From assembly GCA_900322165.1 (NCBI GenBank), contig ONYR01000046.1:1-7066 (forward strand): 7,066 bases of DNA, read 5' to 3'. Numbering within the stretch: position 1 is the stretch's first letter; each line of letters begins with the position of its first letter. Below, in pieces: positions 1 through 5,465 of the stretch. The notes beneath the pieces are model-generated. The model searched no databases and was not told where the DNA came from. It saw nothing but the letters and a program-made list of their open reading frames with translations. The stretch comes from an uncultured Eubacteriales bacterium. GTDB lineage: Bacteria > Bacillota > Clostridia > Lachnospirales > Bianqueaceae. The position numbers and the translations under genes were made by a program.

Positions 1-234
1 GACGGTTTTCGGAAGTACATCATGTTCCTCCACTACCCGCCGACCAACATTTTCGAACGCAACAGCGGGTTTACCAAAATGGCAGAGAAGTACGGCGCAG
101 AGCAGGTCATCTATGCCCACTGCCACGGCGAACAGCGCTTTCACGACAGTATCCGCGGCAAAAAGCGCGGGATCCGCTACTCACTGGTCTCGGGCGACTG
201 CCTGCGCTGGCATCCGATGAAGGTGCTGGATTGA
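1..234 (+). CDS. Metallophosphoesterase, C-terminal 77 residues (COG1768-like)
   Basis: The 3' end of a gene that begins before the window; the frame is open from base 1 to the TGA at 232-234. The fragment carries the last metal-binding parts of a calcineurin-like phosphoesterase: a histidine in the FLHYPP stretch (residues 9-14 of the fragment) and an H-x-H pair in YAHCHG (residues 38-43). In this superfamily these histidines help hold the two active-site metal ions that hydrolyse phosphoesters. The YPPTN stretch and the closing residues resemble predicted cytoplasmic phosphohydrolases of the COG1768 type common in Bacillota. The usual GHxH motif reads AHCH here, a mild change that leaves both histidines intact. 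The substrate is unknown. The Nudix gene follows after 45 bases with no terminator seen between them, so the two may be co-transcribed. The superfamily is fairly secure; the subfamily rests on recalled resemblance. Confidence 0.75.
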   Translation, partial: DGFRKYIMFLHYPPTNIFERNSGFTKMAEKYGAEQVIYAHCHGEQRFHDSIRGKKRGIRYSLVSGDCLRWHPMKVLD

Positions 235-279
235 AACAATCATTACTGAATTATCAAAGCAGAAAGACGGATCGACAAT

Positions 280-720
280 ATGATCAGAAAAAAAGCAGAC
301 GTAGTAAAGAAAGTCCACGTGGCCGCGGCCATCATTGAAAAGGACGGAAAGATCTTCGCGGCGCAGCGCTCTTACGGGGACGGCGCCATTGAAGAGAGCG
401 AAAAGGATTGGTGGGAGTTCCCGGGTGGAAAGATCGAAAAGGACGAAACCGCGGAAGAAGCGGTCGTGCGGGAGATCTTCGAGGAGCTTGGAGCCACAAT
501 CGAGGTCGGCGAAAAACTCACGACCGTGGAACATGATTACCTGACCTTCCACCTGACGATGGAGTGTTTTCTCTGTCACCTCTCCGGCGGCGAAATGACG
601 CTGAAAGAGCACGAAGCCGCGCGTTGGCTTTCGCTTGATGAGCTGGAGGACGTGCGCTGGCTTCCCGCGGATCTCAAGGTGGTCCGTTCGATACAAACTC
701 GTTACAAAACTGGAAAATAA
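280..720 (+). CDS. MutT-type Nudix hydrolase, (deoxy)nucleoside triphosphate pyrophosphohydrolase
   Basis: A 146-residue protein with a perfect Nudix box: G50, E56, R64-E65, E68-E69 and G71 fit GX5EX7REUXEEXGU. The glutamates hold Mg2+ and catalyse release of pyrophosphate from nucleoside diphosphate derivatives. The AAAII strand near the N-terminus, the AAQR strand, WEFPGGK just before the box, and the KEHEAARWL and WLPAD motifs near the C-terminus are typical of the MutT / (d)NTP pyrophosphohydrolase group, which removes oxidised or unusual nucleotides such as 8-oxo-dGTP. The exact substrate cannot be read from sequence. A stretch of about ten charged residues (34-43) lengthens the loop before WEFPGG. 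No strong ribosome site precedes the ATG at 280; an in-frame GTG at 322 would cut into the first beta strand and is less likely. Length is usual for the family. Confidence 0.9.
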   Translation: MIRKKADVVKKVHVAAAIIEKDGKIFAAQRSYGDGAIEESEKDWWEFPGGKIEKDETAEEAVVREIFEELGATIEVGEKLTTVEHDYLTFHLTMECFLCHLSGGEMTLKEHEAARWLSLDELEDVRWLPADLKVVRSIQTRYKTGK

Positions 721-808
721 ATCTTACCGAGGGGACATAATTTGTTCACAAGTCTTTGGTATCATTCAACCATCAGCTTTTCATGAACATTTTCTCCTCT
801 TATTGGAA

Positions 809-841
809 AGAGCTAGGTCGCAAACTTGGCTCTCTTTTTTT
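809..841 (+). terminator. Rho-independent terminator after the Nudix gene
   Basis: The stem pairs 809-818 with 824-833 (10 pairs, two of them G-U) around the five-base loop CGCAA, and seven T residues follow at 835-841. It lies 88 bases past the Nudix stop and 33 bases from the end of the convergent DUF2971-like gene. Read on the minus strand the hairpin is followed by only a short T run, so it probably works mainly for plus-strand transcription, with partial action the other way. I see no gene in the rest of 721-874. Confidence 0.8.
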
Positions 842-874
842 GTCTAAAAAAGGAACTGTTCAGACCAACCTGTT

Positions 875-1759
875 TTACCTCAGCGGGCAGTCGGATTTGT
901 ACACATTCGCGGCGAGTGTGGGGTAACCGGCGTACTGGAGATACTCCTGGAGGATGCGGCGGTTCTGGGACGAGGCGGGGCCGATGATGATCCGCTGGTA
1001 GAGATCGTCGAGGCTGACGCCGTTGTCAGCGGCAAGCTGGGCAAGGTTGATGTTGAGGTATTTGCGGATGACCCCGTTGACGACCTTGAATTCGATTCGG
1101 GTGTAGGTGGCTTCGGGAACGTAGAACGAGGTGAGGCGGAATTCGCGCTCAGACTGGAAGCTCGCGTGCTTTCGAAGCGCACTGACTGCAATGATCGTCT
1201 CGGCGAGCTGCTCCCTGGAAGCATAGCCGGTCAGCTTCCCGGTCTCGAGGTACTCCTTAACGATCGGGTACAGGAAGTGGTTGCGGATATTATACTGATA
1301 ATAGATGTTGTTGAATTTAAAGGAAGTTTTGCGGAACATGCGGTAGAGGGCTTCGGTGTTGAACGCCAGGCAGACACCGCGCGCATTGTCGGCATACCGC
1401 TCCCAGAGCGAGGCATCATCCTCGAGGGAGGAGAAGCAGCTCGCAAACGGGTAAGCCTGTTCGAGCTGGTTGTAGAGCGAAGCAAAGAAGGCCGCGCTCT
1501 CGGAAAGATGCTCGGGAGGCAGATCATCGGAGACCGCTTTTTCAAGGTTCTCAATAAAGCTTCGGACCTCCTTGGCATCATTCATTGTACGGGTATTGTT
1601 GAGCGAAAGCTCCTTGCCTTCGAGTATTTTATGCAGGGAATCGATCGAGGTATAGTGAAAGACCGTCGGACCATAGTTTTCCGCATAGTCCCCCTGATCC
1701 ATCGCCATGCGGTTTTCGTTTTCGGAGGGAGAAAAACCATCATACCGGGAAAAATCCAT
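875..1759 (-). CDS. DUF2971-like protein of unknown function
   Basis: A soluble protein of 294 residues with the pattern I associate with DUF2971. FHYTS (H35, Y36) leads into a helix and then LNN with MND and E64 (about residues 53-64). ASCFS (about 106-110) is followed by SLWERY (W119, Y122) and a glycine at 128. Near the C-terminus KHASF and SEREFR (K197, E204, E206, R208) come before IIIGP. No membrane segment or signal peptide is seen. The ordered H/Y, then Y, then E positions recall the H-Y-E layout of ADP-ribosyltransferase-like folds; this is my inference only. DUF2971 proteins are scattered among bacteria, sometimes near defence genes. Start: a TTG at 1837 keeps the frame open but lies inside the promoter, whereas AGGAGG at 1771-1776 precedes the ATG at 1759. 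A GTG at 1765, five bases from that site, is the alternative. The gene stands alone, convergent with the Nudix gene. Confidence 0.75.
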   Translation of the reverse strand: MDFSRYDGFSPSENENRMAMDQGDYAENYGPTVFHYTSIDSLHKILEGKELSLNNTRTMNDAKEVRSFIENLEKAVSDDLPPEHLSESAAFFASLYNQLEQAYPFASCFSSLEDDASLWERYADNARGVCLAFNTEALYRMFRKTSFKFNNIYYQYNIRNHFLYPIVKEYLETGKLTGYASREQLAETIIAVSALRKHASFQSEREFRLTSFYVPEATYTRIEFKVVNGVIRKYLNINLAQLAADNGVSLDDLYQRIIIGPASSQNRRILQEYLQYAGYPTLAANVYKSDCPLR

Positions 1760-1770
1760 CGTCACATTCG

Positions 1771-1776
1771 CCTCCT
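1771..1776 (-). promoter_or_regulatory. Ribosome binding site that decides the DUF2971-like start
   Basis: A perfect AGGAGG on the minus strand (CCTCCT on the plus strand). The gap is 5 bases to an in-frame GTG (1763-1765) and 11 bases to the ATG (1757-1759). No start further upstream has a comparable site. The two candidate starts differ by only two residues. Confidence 0.75.
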
Positions 1777-1804
1777 CTTGTGTCGGATAGTTGAATACAG
1801 CGAT

Positions 1805-1833
1805 ATTATAGCCCAGCGGGCCGGCCACTTCAA
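1805..1833 (-). promoter_or_regulatory. Sigma-A-type promoter of the DUF2971-like gene
   Basis: On the minus strand a -35 box TTGAAG (plus 1828-1833) and a consensus -10 box TATAAT (plus 1805-1810) are separated by exactly 17 bases. Transcription would start near 1798, leaving a leader of about 40 bases to the ATG at 1759, with a Shine-Dalgarno site inside it. This rules out the TTG at 1837 as start, because that codon lies upstream of the -35 box. I see no operator-like inverted repeat except the short GGCCGGCC palindrome within the spacer. Confidence 0.8.
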
Positions 1834-2018
1834 GCAAGTCCGACGTATCTCAGGCGCTAAGCGGAAAGAGAATACGTGCAGGTAGCCGTCTGGGTAATTC
1901 TTAATTTTTTTCTAAAATGCATCTTTAAAAACAAACACAAATGGTGTATTGTTAGTATAGAAATAAAGAAAATGCCATGAAAGGCAGATTCATAAAACAC
2001 AGAGGAGAGGTATTTGTC

Positions 2019-2456
2019 ATGAGTCAGTATGATCCGAATCAGAACAACCAGTATCAGCAGGCGCAGCAGCCTCAGTACCAGCAGCAGTACCAGCAGAATC
2101 AGTATCAGCAGAATCAGTACCAGCAGTACCAGCAGGCTCAGTACCAGCAGCAGTACCAGCAGTATCCGCAGAATCAGTATCAGCAGCAGTACGCGGAAGA
2201 CACCAAGGAAGAGCCGCTTTCCGTCGGACAGTGGATCCTGACGATCCTTGTCATGAGCATTCCGCTTGTCAACCTGATCATGCTCTTTGTCTGGGGCTTT
2301 GGCTCTGAGGGCAACAAGGGCCGCGCCAACTTCTGCAAGGCACAGCTCATCTGGATCGCGATCGGCATTGGCCTCGCCATCGTGCTCGGCCTGCTGTTTG
2401 GCAGCATCTTCGCTTCGATCCTGAACGGACTGGTCAACTCCGGCGCGTTTTATTGA
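2019..2456 (+). CDS. Small membrane protein with Gln/Tyr-rich N-terminus
   Basis: A 145-residue protein in two parts. Residues 3-58 are almost only Gln and Tyr with some Asn, Pro and Ala (32 Gln and 12 Tyr), a prion-like low-complexity tail. After an acidic linker (EDTKEE, 60-65) come two hydrophobic segments, about 72-92 and 110-135, joined by a short polar loop containing NKGRANFCKAQ. I recall similar Clostridial proteins with a conserved 'SVGQW...IPLVN...W.FG' membrane part and a variable tail; no function is established to my knowledge. With two membrane helices the tail would face the cytoplasm if both ends are inside, which I infer but cannot prove. Start: an in-frame ATG at 1977 lacks a good ribosome site, while GAGGAGAGG lies 8 bases before the ATG at 2019. 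I found no convincing promoter in the A+T-rich stretch 1895-2000. The gene ends before a strong terminator and appears to stand alone. Confidence 0.8.
   Translation: MSQYDPNQNNQYQQAQQPQYQQQYQQNQYQQNQYQQYQQAQYQQQYQQYPQNQYQQQYAEDTKEEPLSVGQWILTILVMSIPLVNLIMLFVWGFGSEGNKGRANFCKAQLIWIAIGIGLAIVLGLLFGSIFASILNGLVNSGAFY
2025..2192 (+). repeat. In-frame CAG-rich low-complexity repeat coding the Gln/Tyr tail
   Basis: A degenerate tandem array of CAG and TAY codons, with recurring units such as NQYQQ and QYQQQ. All 32 glutamines use CAG and none uses CAA, while tyrosine mixes TAT and TAC. The short near-identical units could change number by slippage or recombination without breaking the frame. The boundaries are those of codons 3-58 of the membrane protein. 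Confidence 0.85.
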
Positions 2457-2522
2457 TCGGCTGTCAGGTTTACTTGAACTGCAGCTAAGCAGCTATCGAT
2501 CTGCGCTTTAATAAAAAATGAG

Positions 2523-2548
2523 AGCCTGTGATTTTCACAGGCTTTTTT
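2523..2548 (+). terminator. Rho-independent terminator after the Gln/Tyr-rich gene
   Basis: A perfect nine-pair stem (AGCCTGTGA at 2523-2531 with TCACAGGCT at 2535-2543) has a TTT loop and is followed by T to 2548. It begins 66 bases past the stop codon. An A-rich run just before the stem could let it act on the minus strand too, but no minus-strand gene faces it. Confidence 0.93.
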
Positions 2549-2582
2549 ATTGCTTTGAAAGAAGTAAGCGCTCCGTCAGGGC

Positions 2583-2611
2583 TTTTCCGTGAGAAAGATA
2601 TTTGTTATAAT
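2583..2611 (+). promoter_or_regulatory. Extended -10 promoter of the exonuclease unit
   Basis: A consensus TATAAT at 2606-2611 is preceded by TGT (2603-2605), giving the TGn extended -10 form. The best -35 at a 17-base spacing is TTTTCC (2583-2588), which is weak, as is usual for extended -10 promoters. The predicted transcript start near 2618 gives a leader of about 50 bases. The leader holds the direct repeat AAACGGAG at 2638-2645 and 2652-2659; the second copy is part of the ribosome site. Confidence 0.7.
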
Positions 2612-2668
2612 AGGCGCTGACTGTGTCGAAAAGCTGAAAACGGAGAAACAGAAACGGAGGTGAGGACG

Positions 2669-3967
2669 ATGGTGCTGGATCAGGAAGCGTACCTTAAGGG
2701 TCGTGTTGTCTTTTTCGGCAGCCGTCTGAGTCCTCTGCCGAAGGGACTGCTTTGGCTGTTTGAAAAATGCCGCACACGCTACATAAGACACACCGATTGC
2801 CTGAAGAAACAATCCAGAAGCCAGCTCGTCTTTGATGAGGAAAACAATACGATCACCCTTCGGCGCAAAAAACAGCCTCAGGAGAGCGTGACCGCGGCCA
2901 ATGCGGTCGTCTGGGTCAGCCTGTTCGAGAGTGACCGTAAGGACGGACGCAAGTGGTTCCTGGTCGGAATGGGCGTGTGGGGGATCGATGTCGATGAGAC
3001 GGTCATGGACGGATTTGACGCACCGAGCCAGATGCTGATCGCGGCGGATGCGTACCTCGAGAAGACCGTCTACGCCAAGGTGTGCGAGTTCGCGCAGAAA
3101 AACCCGGAGCGATACCTGGCGGAGTACCGTTTTGATAAGGAAGAGCTAAACGAAGAGGACAACAGGATCCGCCGGCGGTTTGACTGTGCGGCCTGCGAGA
3201 AGCGGGAGGGATGCGATCATCTTCTCTGCGAGAAAAAGCGTCACACGGCCTGGAAAACGTACTATAAACAGCGCTTTTCAAAAGAGGAAACGGCAAGACG
3301 CGCCGACCTGTATGAATCGTGCTTTCCGATCGCTGTCATCGATATGGAATGGGAAGGCGCAAATCCGACGCAGTTTGCCGGGCTTTTGATCGAAAACAGC
3401 AAAAAGGGACTGGTCGTGACCCGCACGCTGGATCTGTATATCCGTCTCCCGAAGGGTAAGAAAATGTCCCCGATCGTTCGAGGCCTGACGCATATCTCCG
3501 ATGATCTTTTGCGCCGGGAGGGTGTTCCGATCAAGGAAGCACTCGAGCGGATCAGCGCGTTTTTAAAGCGGGCCAACGTGATCTGCGGACAGGGCGTTCG
3601 GTCCGATTTCGATATTCTGAGCGGGGCGTACGAGCGGGCGGAGATGGAGAAGCCGGCGGTACTTGCCTCCGGCATGATCATGGACACCGCCTGGATGGAA
3701 ATGGAAGTGGATGATCTGCCGCATGTTATCTCGCTGAAGGAAGAGGCGGAGACGCTCGGAGTGAGGCACAAGGGCGAGCGCTTCCACGACGCGAGAGTGG
3801 ACGCGCTGTTGGCGGCAAGACTGACGGCCGTGCTGCTGCCGGTCTTTATCTTGAAATACGGGAAGGCCCCGATCATCCCGATGGTGACGCAGCGCCATCC
3901 GGAAGGAACACGGCTGCTCTCGGATTTTGACGGGACACCGAAAAAGAAGAGTCTGCAGAAGAAGTAA
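2669..3967 (+). CDS. DEDDh-family 3'-5' exonuclease-like protein with N-terminal unknown domain and Cys cluster
   Basis: A 432-residue protein. The C-terminal half (about 220-390) shows the three exonuclease motifs of the DEDDh (DnaQ-like) fold: VIDMEWEG with D225 and E227, RSDFDIL with D315, and FHDARVD with H373 and D378 (H-x4-D). All expected metal and catalytic residues are present, so it is probably an active Mg2+-dependent 3'-5' exonuclease on DNA or RNA; the substrate is unknown. Residues 1-165 match no domain I know. Between the two halves lies a compact cluster C173-x2-C176-x5-C182-x4-C187, with H184 inside, which could bind zinc or an iron-sulphur centre. The chain is much longer than a bare DEDDh domain (about 170-200 residues) and ends in a basic tail. 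Start: GGAGG at 2656-2660 sits 8 bases before the ATG at 2669; an in-frame GTG at 2660 overlaps that site and is rejected. The next gene follows after 15 bases. Confidence 0.82.
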   Translation: MVLDQEAYLKGRVVFFGSRLSPLPKGLLWLFEKCRTRYIRHTDCLKKQSRSQLVFDEENNTITLRRKKQPQESVTAANAVVWVSLFESDRKDGRKWFLVGMGVWGIDVDETVMDGFDAPSQMLIAADAYLEKTVYAKVCEFAQKNPERYLAEYRFDKEELNEEDNRIRRRFDCAACEKREGCDHLLCEKKRHTAWKTYYKQRFSKEETARRADLYESCFPIAVIDMEWEGANPTQFAGLLIENSKKGLVVTRTLDLYIRLPKGKKMSPIVRGLTHISDDLLRREGVPIKEALERISAFLKRANVICGQGVRSDFDILSGAYERAEMEKPAVLASGMIMDTAWMEMEVDDLPHVISLKEEAETLGVRHKGERFHDARVDALLAARLTAVLLPVFILKYGKAPIIPMVTQRHPEGTRLLSDFDGTPKKKSLQKK

Positions 3968-3982
3968 GAGGGAGGAGGACCT

Positions 3983-4285
3983 ATGGAATTTGTTTACGGC
4001 CCGACGCTCGCTGCGTACATGGACTTAAAGGGCAAAAAACACATTGTCATCGATGTCTCGACGGCCAACACGTCAGACATTGAGATCACCGAGATCTTCC
4101 TTCGCTTTGCCAAAGAGGAGCACTGCCGCTACCTGATGGAGAAGAAAAAGTTCCGGAAGGTCGAGACCGAGCGCGGATGGATCCTGCTTCCGAATTACCA
4201 TATCGACTATGAACCGACCGTGACACTTGACATGGCGAAATTTCTCTGCTTTCACCGCTTTGTGTTCAAAGGGATGAAGGTGTGA
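3983..4285 (+). CDS. Unknown 100-residue protein co-transcribed with the exonuclease
   Basis: I do not recognise this family. The protein is small, soluble and of mixed alpha/beta character: a strand-like HIVIDVST (about 20-27), a helix-like EIFLRFAKEEHCRYLMEKK (about 37-55), strand-like GWILLPN (about 65-71) and a hydrophobic C-terminal end with FVFKGMKV. There is no signal peptide, no membrane segment and no clear catalytic motif. The ribosome site GGAGGAGG lies just before the ATG, 15 bases after the exonuclease stop, with no terminator between them, so both are very likely made from one transcript. A functional link with the exonuclease, such as an accessory or regulatory subunit, is inference from position only. 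The coding status is supported by the strong ribosome site, the fit between two clear genes and the terminator downstream. Confidence 0.75.
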   Translation: MEFVYGPTLAAYMDLKGKKHIVIDVSTANTSDIEITEIFLRFAKEEHCRYLMEKKKFRKVETERGWILLPNYHIDYEPTVTLDMAKFLCFHRFVFKGMKV

Positions 4286-4300
4286 ACGCGTGTGAACGCG
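4281..4300. repeat. Perfect 10-bp tandem duplication over the stop codon
   Basis: TGTGAACGCG occurs twice back to back (4281-4290 and 4291-4300). The stop codon TGA of the 100-residue gene is inside the first copy, so copy number can vary without changing the protein. It may be a recent slippage duplication or a paired binding site. Confidence 0.85.
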
Positions 4301-4325
4301 AAAAAACCGAAAAACACTTATGAAT

Positions 4326-4367
4326 ATACACAATACGAGCCGTATATGAATCGTGTTGTGTATTTTT
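4326..4367 (+). terminator. Rho-independent terminator of the exonuclease unit
   Basis: A 13-pair stem (4326-4338 with 4351-4363, one G-U pair) has a 12-base loop and runs into TTTTT at 4363-4367. It is A+T-rich but long, and lies 40 bases past the stop of the 100-residue gene. It separates the exonuclease unit from the promoter of the cstA unit. Confidence 0.8.
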
Positions 4368-4389
4368 ATGTATAAATTTGCAAAAGCCA

Positions 4390-4406
4390 TGTGAATTTTT
4401 TGTGAA
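4390..4406. repeat. Two TGTGAA direct repeats one helical turn apart, next to a promoter
   Basis: TGTGAA at 4390-4395 and again at 4401-4406, with starts 11 bases apart, ends 7 bases before the -35 box at 4414. The position and spacing suit an activator site read on one face of the helix. The same hexamer begins each unit of the tandem repeat at 4281-4300. The function is inferred and chance is possible in A+T-rich DNA. Confidence 0.35.
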
Positions 4407-4413
4407 CAGACAG

Positions 4414-4442
4414 TTGTATTTTGATGGCAAACATGATACTAT
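4414..4442 (+). promoter_or_regulatory. Promoter of the three-gene cstA unit
   Basis: TTGTAT (4414-4419) and TACTAT (4437-4442) are separated by exactly 17 bases, and the spacer ends in TGA, giving an extended -10 (TGn) form. Each hexamer has four of six consensus bases. The leader to the ATG at 4516 would be about 67 bases. It is the best promoter between the upstream terminator and the first gene. Confidence 0.6.
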
Positions 4443-4515
4443 TGATTTTAATCTTTTCTTAATAGAGTCCGTTTTCGGGCTTAAAACGGCACGAAACGGG
4501 AGAGAGGTATCCGGC

Positions 4516-4932
4516 ATGAAGTTCTATCCACTCACCAAAGGAGAAGTAACTTCCTCCTTGGCGGAGGATTATAAAAATGCACGCGCGATCGGCGTGATCC
4601 GTCTTGGAAAAGAGACATTGTATTTCAAGGCGAAGCTGAAGGTCTATTACATTCCTTACAGCGAGATTCGTCATTGCTTTCGGCGGGTACAGCAGGTCCC
4701 GGCTAAAATGTGCTGCGGAAGAGGGAACTTCGAGATCGAGAGCCTTGTCATCGGAGATGAGAGCGCTGAGCTGGCCGTGATCCAGCTTCCCGGCACCCGT
4801 GCCGCCAGAGAGCTCATCAAAGAGCTTAAAGAGCTGATGCCTGGATGTGACTTTTCCGCGCCGAAGCGCTCTGAGGGCAGTGCCGCAGGCCTCAAAGCAG
4901 AAAATCCAAGCGAAAGCCTGAAGGAAGTTTGA
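4516..4932 (+). CDS. Small PH-like-domain protein of unknown function, first gene of the cstA unit
   Basis: A 138-residue soluble protein. Residues 22-92 alternate strands and turns (AIGVIRL, ETLYFKAKLK, VYYIPYSEIRHCFRRV, then ESLVIGDESAELAVIQLP), followed by a helix at about 94-108; this order resembles a bacterial PH-like fold. A Cys pair with nearby glycines (MCCGRG, C66 and C67) stands between two strands. The last 25 residues are polar and probably disordered. I recall similar unnamed proteins in Clostridia, with the FRRV...CC.G pattern, but no function. Start: the frame is open from an ATG at 4378, but that codon lies upstream of the promoter and lacks a ribosome site, while GGGAGAGAGG lies 8 bases before the ATG at 4516. 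It is followed by the next gene after 2 bases and then by cstA, so a role in controlling or assembling the transporter is possible but unproven. Confidence 0.72.
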   Translation: MKFYPLTKGEVTSSLAEDYKNARAIGVIRLGKETLYFKAKLKVYYIPYSEIRHCFRRVQQVPAKMCCGRGNFEIESLVIGDESAELAVIQLPGTRAARELIKELKELMPGCDFSAPKRSEGSAAGLKAENPSESLKEV

Positions 4933-4934
4933 TT

Positions 4935-5465
4935 ATGGAAAATACACAGCTTTCCGAAGCGCTGGATCAGGTGCTGGAGGCTTACAAGCGCTACTACACG
5001 ATCAATCGGGAAACCCCGACGGCACCGTTTGATGCTGAAGCGGTTTTCGATATGCACGGGGAACAGTATTTCCTCATTAAAAGTGCGAAACTGACCGATA
5101 TCGACTCCCGTGAATACGCCTATTTTAAGACGACACAGGAGCTGACGCAGGAGGATCTTGACAACTGGGACAAGATCGCCTGGGAGAGCGGAATGGCGAA
5201 GGTGCAGCCATCCTCCTCTCACCGAAATACCGACGTGGCGCTCGTGATCATTGCGGAGCACATGTCTCCCGAGATGGCGAAGGCTGTCCGGAAAAAGAAG
5301 CACTATCAAAGCTACGCCCTTGGACTGAAGGGCTGGAGCAACTACCGCGTGATTGCCATCGGGCTTTCGGACGGGAATATCGCCTATAACCGCCAAGGCG
5401 AGTCCTTGAAGAAGACCCTTCGCAATATCAAATCATTCTCACTCAAAGGAGAGAAAAGCAAATGA
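4935..5465 (+). CDS. Unknown soluble 176-residue protein, second gene of the cstA unit
   Basis: I know no named family for this protein. It has no signal peptide or membrane segment. The N-terminal 30 residues look like an amphipathic helix, followed by strand-like AVFDMHGEQYFLIKSAKL (about 36-53), a helical acidic part (ELTQEDLDNWDKIAWESGM, about 71-89), strand-like DVALVIIAE (about 99-107), a basic helix with KAVRKKKHYQSY, and a final LKGW...VIAIGLSDG region. I recall comparable Clostridial proteins with the same ending pattern and no known role. Start: ATG at 4935, 7 bases after AAGGAAG and 2 bases after the previous stop; a TTG two codons earlier would overlap the previous gene. Its stop overlaps the cstA start by 4 bases (ATGA), a usual sign of translational coupling, so its output is probably tied to that of the transporter. 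Confidence 0.75.
   Translation: MENTQLSEALDQVLEAYKRYYTINRETPTAPFDAEAVFDMHGEQYFLIKSAKLTDIDSREYAYFKTTQELTQEDLDNWDKIAWESGMAKVQPSSSHRNTDVALVIIAEHMSPEMAKAVRKKKHYQSYALGLKGWSNYRVIAIGLSDGNIAYNRQGESLKKTLRNIKSFSLKGEKSK

Noticed and set aside
783..926. A 47-codon plus-strand frame starting at ATG 783
   Set aside because: It has no ribosome site, runs through the terminator hairpin and overlaps the end of the convergent gene.
1166..1885. A 239-codon plus-strand frame opposite the DUF2971-like gene
   Set aside because: It is antisense to a gene with recognisable motifs, promoter and ribosome site, and crosses that promoter. No plus-strand start signal is seen.
1895..1976. Possible promoter for the Gln/Tyr-rich gene (TAAAAT at 1913-1918 or TATAGA at 1956-1961)
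   Set aside because: Neither has an acceptable -35 box at 16-18 bases, and the stretch is A+T-rich enough to give such hexamers by chance.
3262..3876. A 204-codon minus-strand frame inside the exonuclease gene
   Set aside because: The opposite strand carries all DEDDh motifs; the antisense product is Ser/Arg-rich without recognisable features.
4671..5396. A 241-codon minus-strand frame across the two small genes before cstA
   Set aside because: It spans two plus-strand genes with good ribosome sites and has no start signal of its own.
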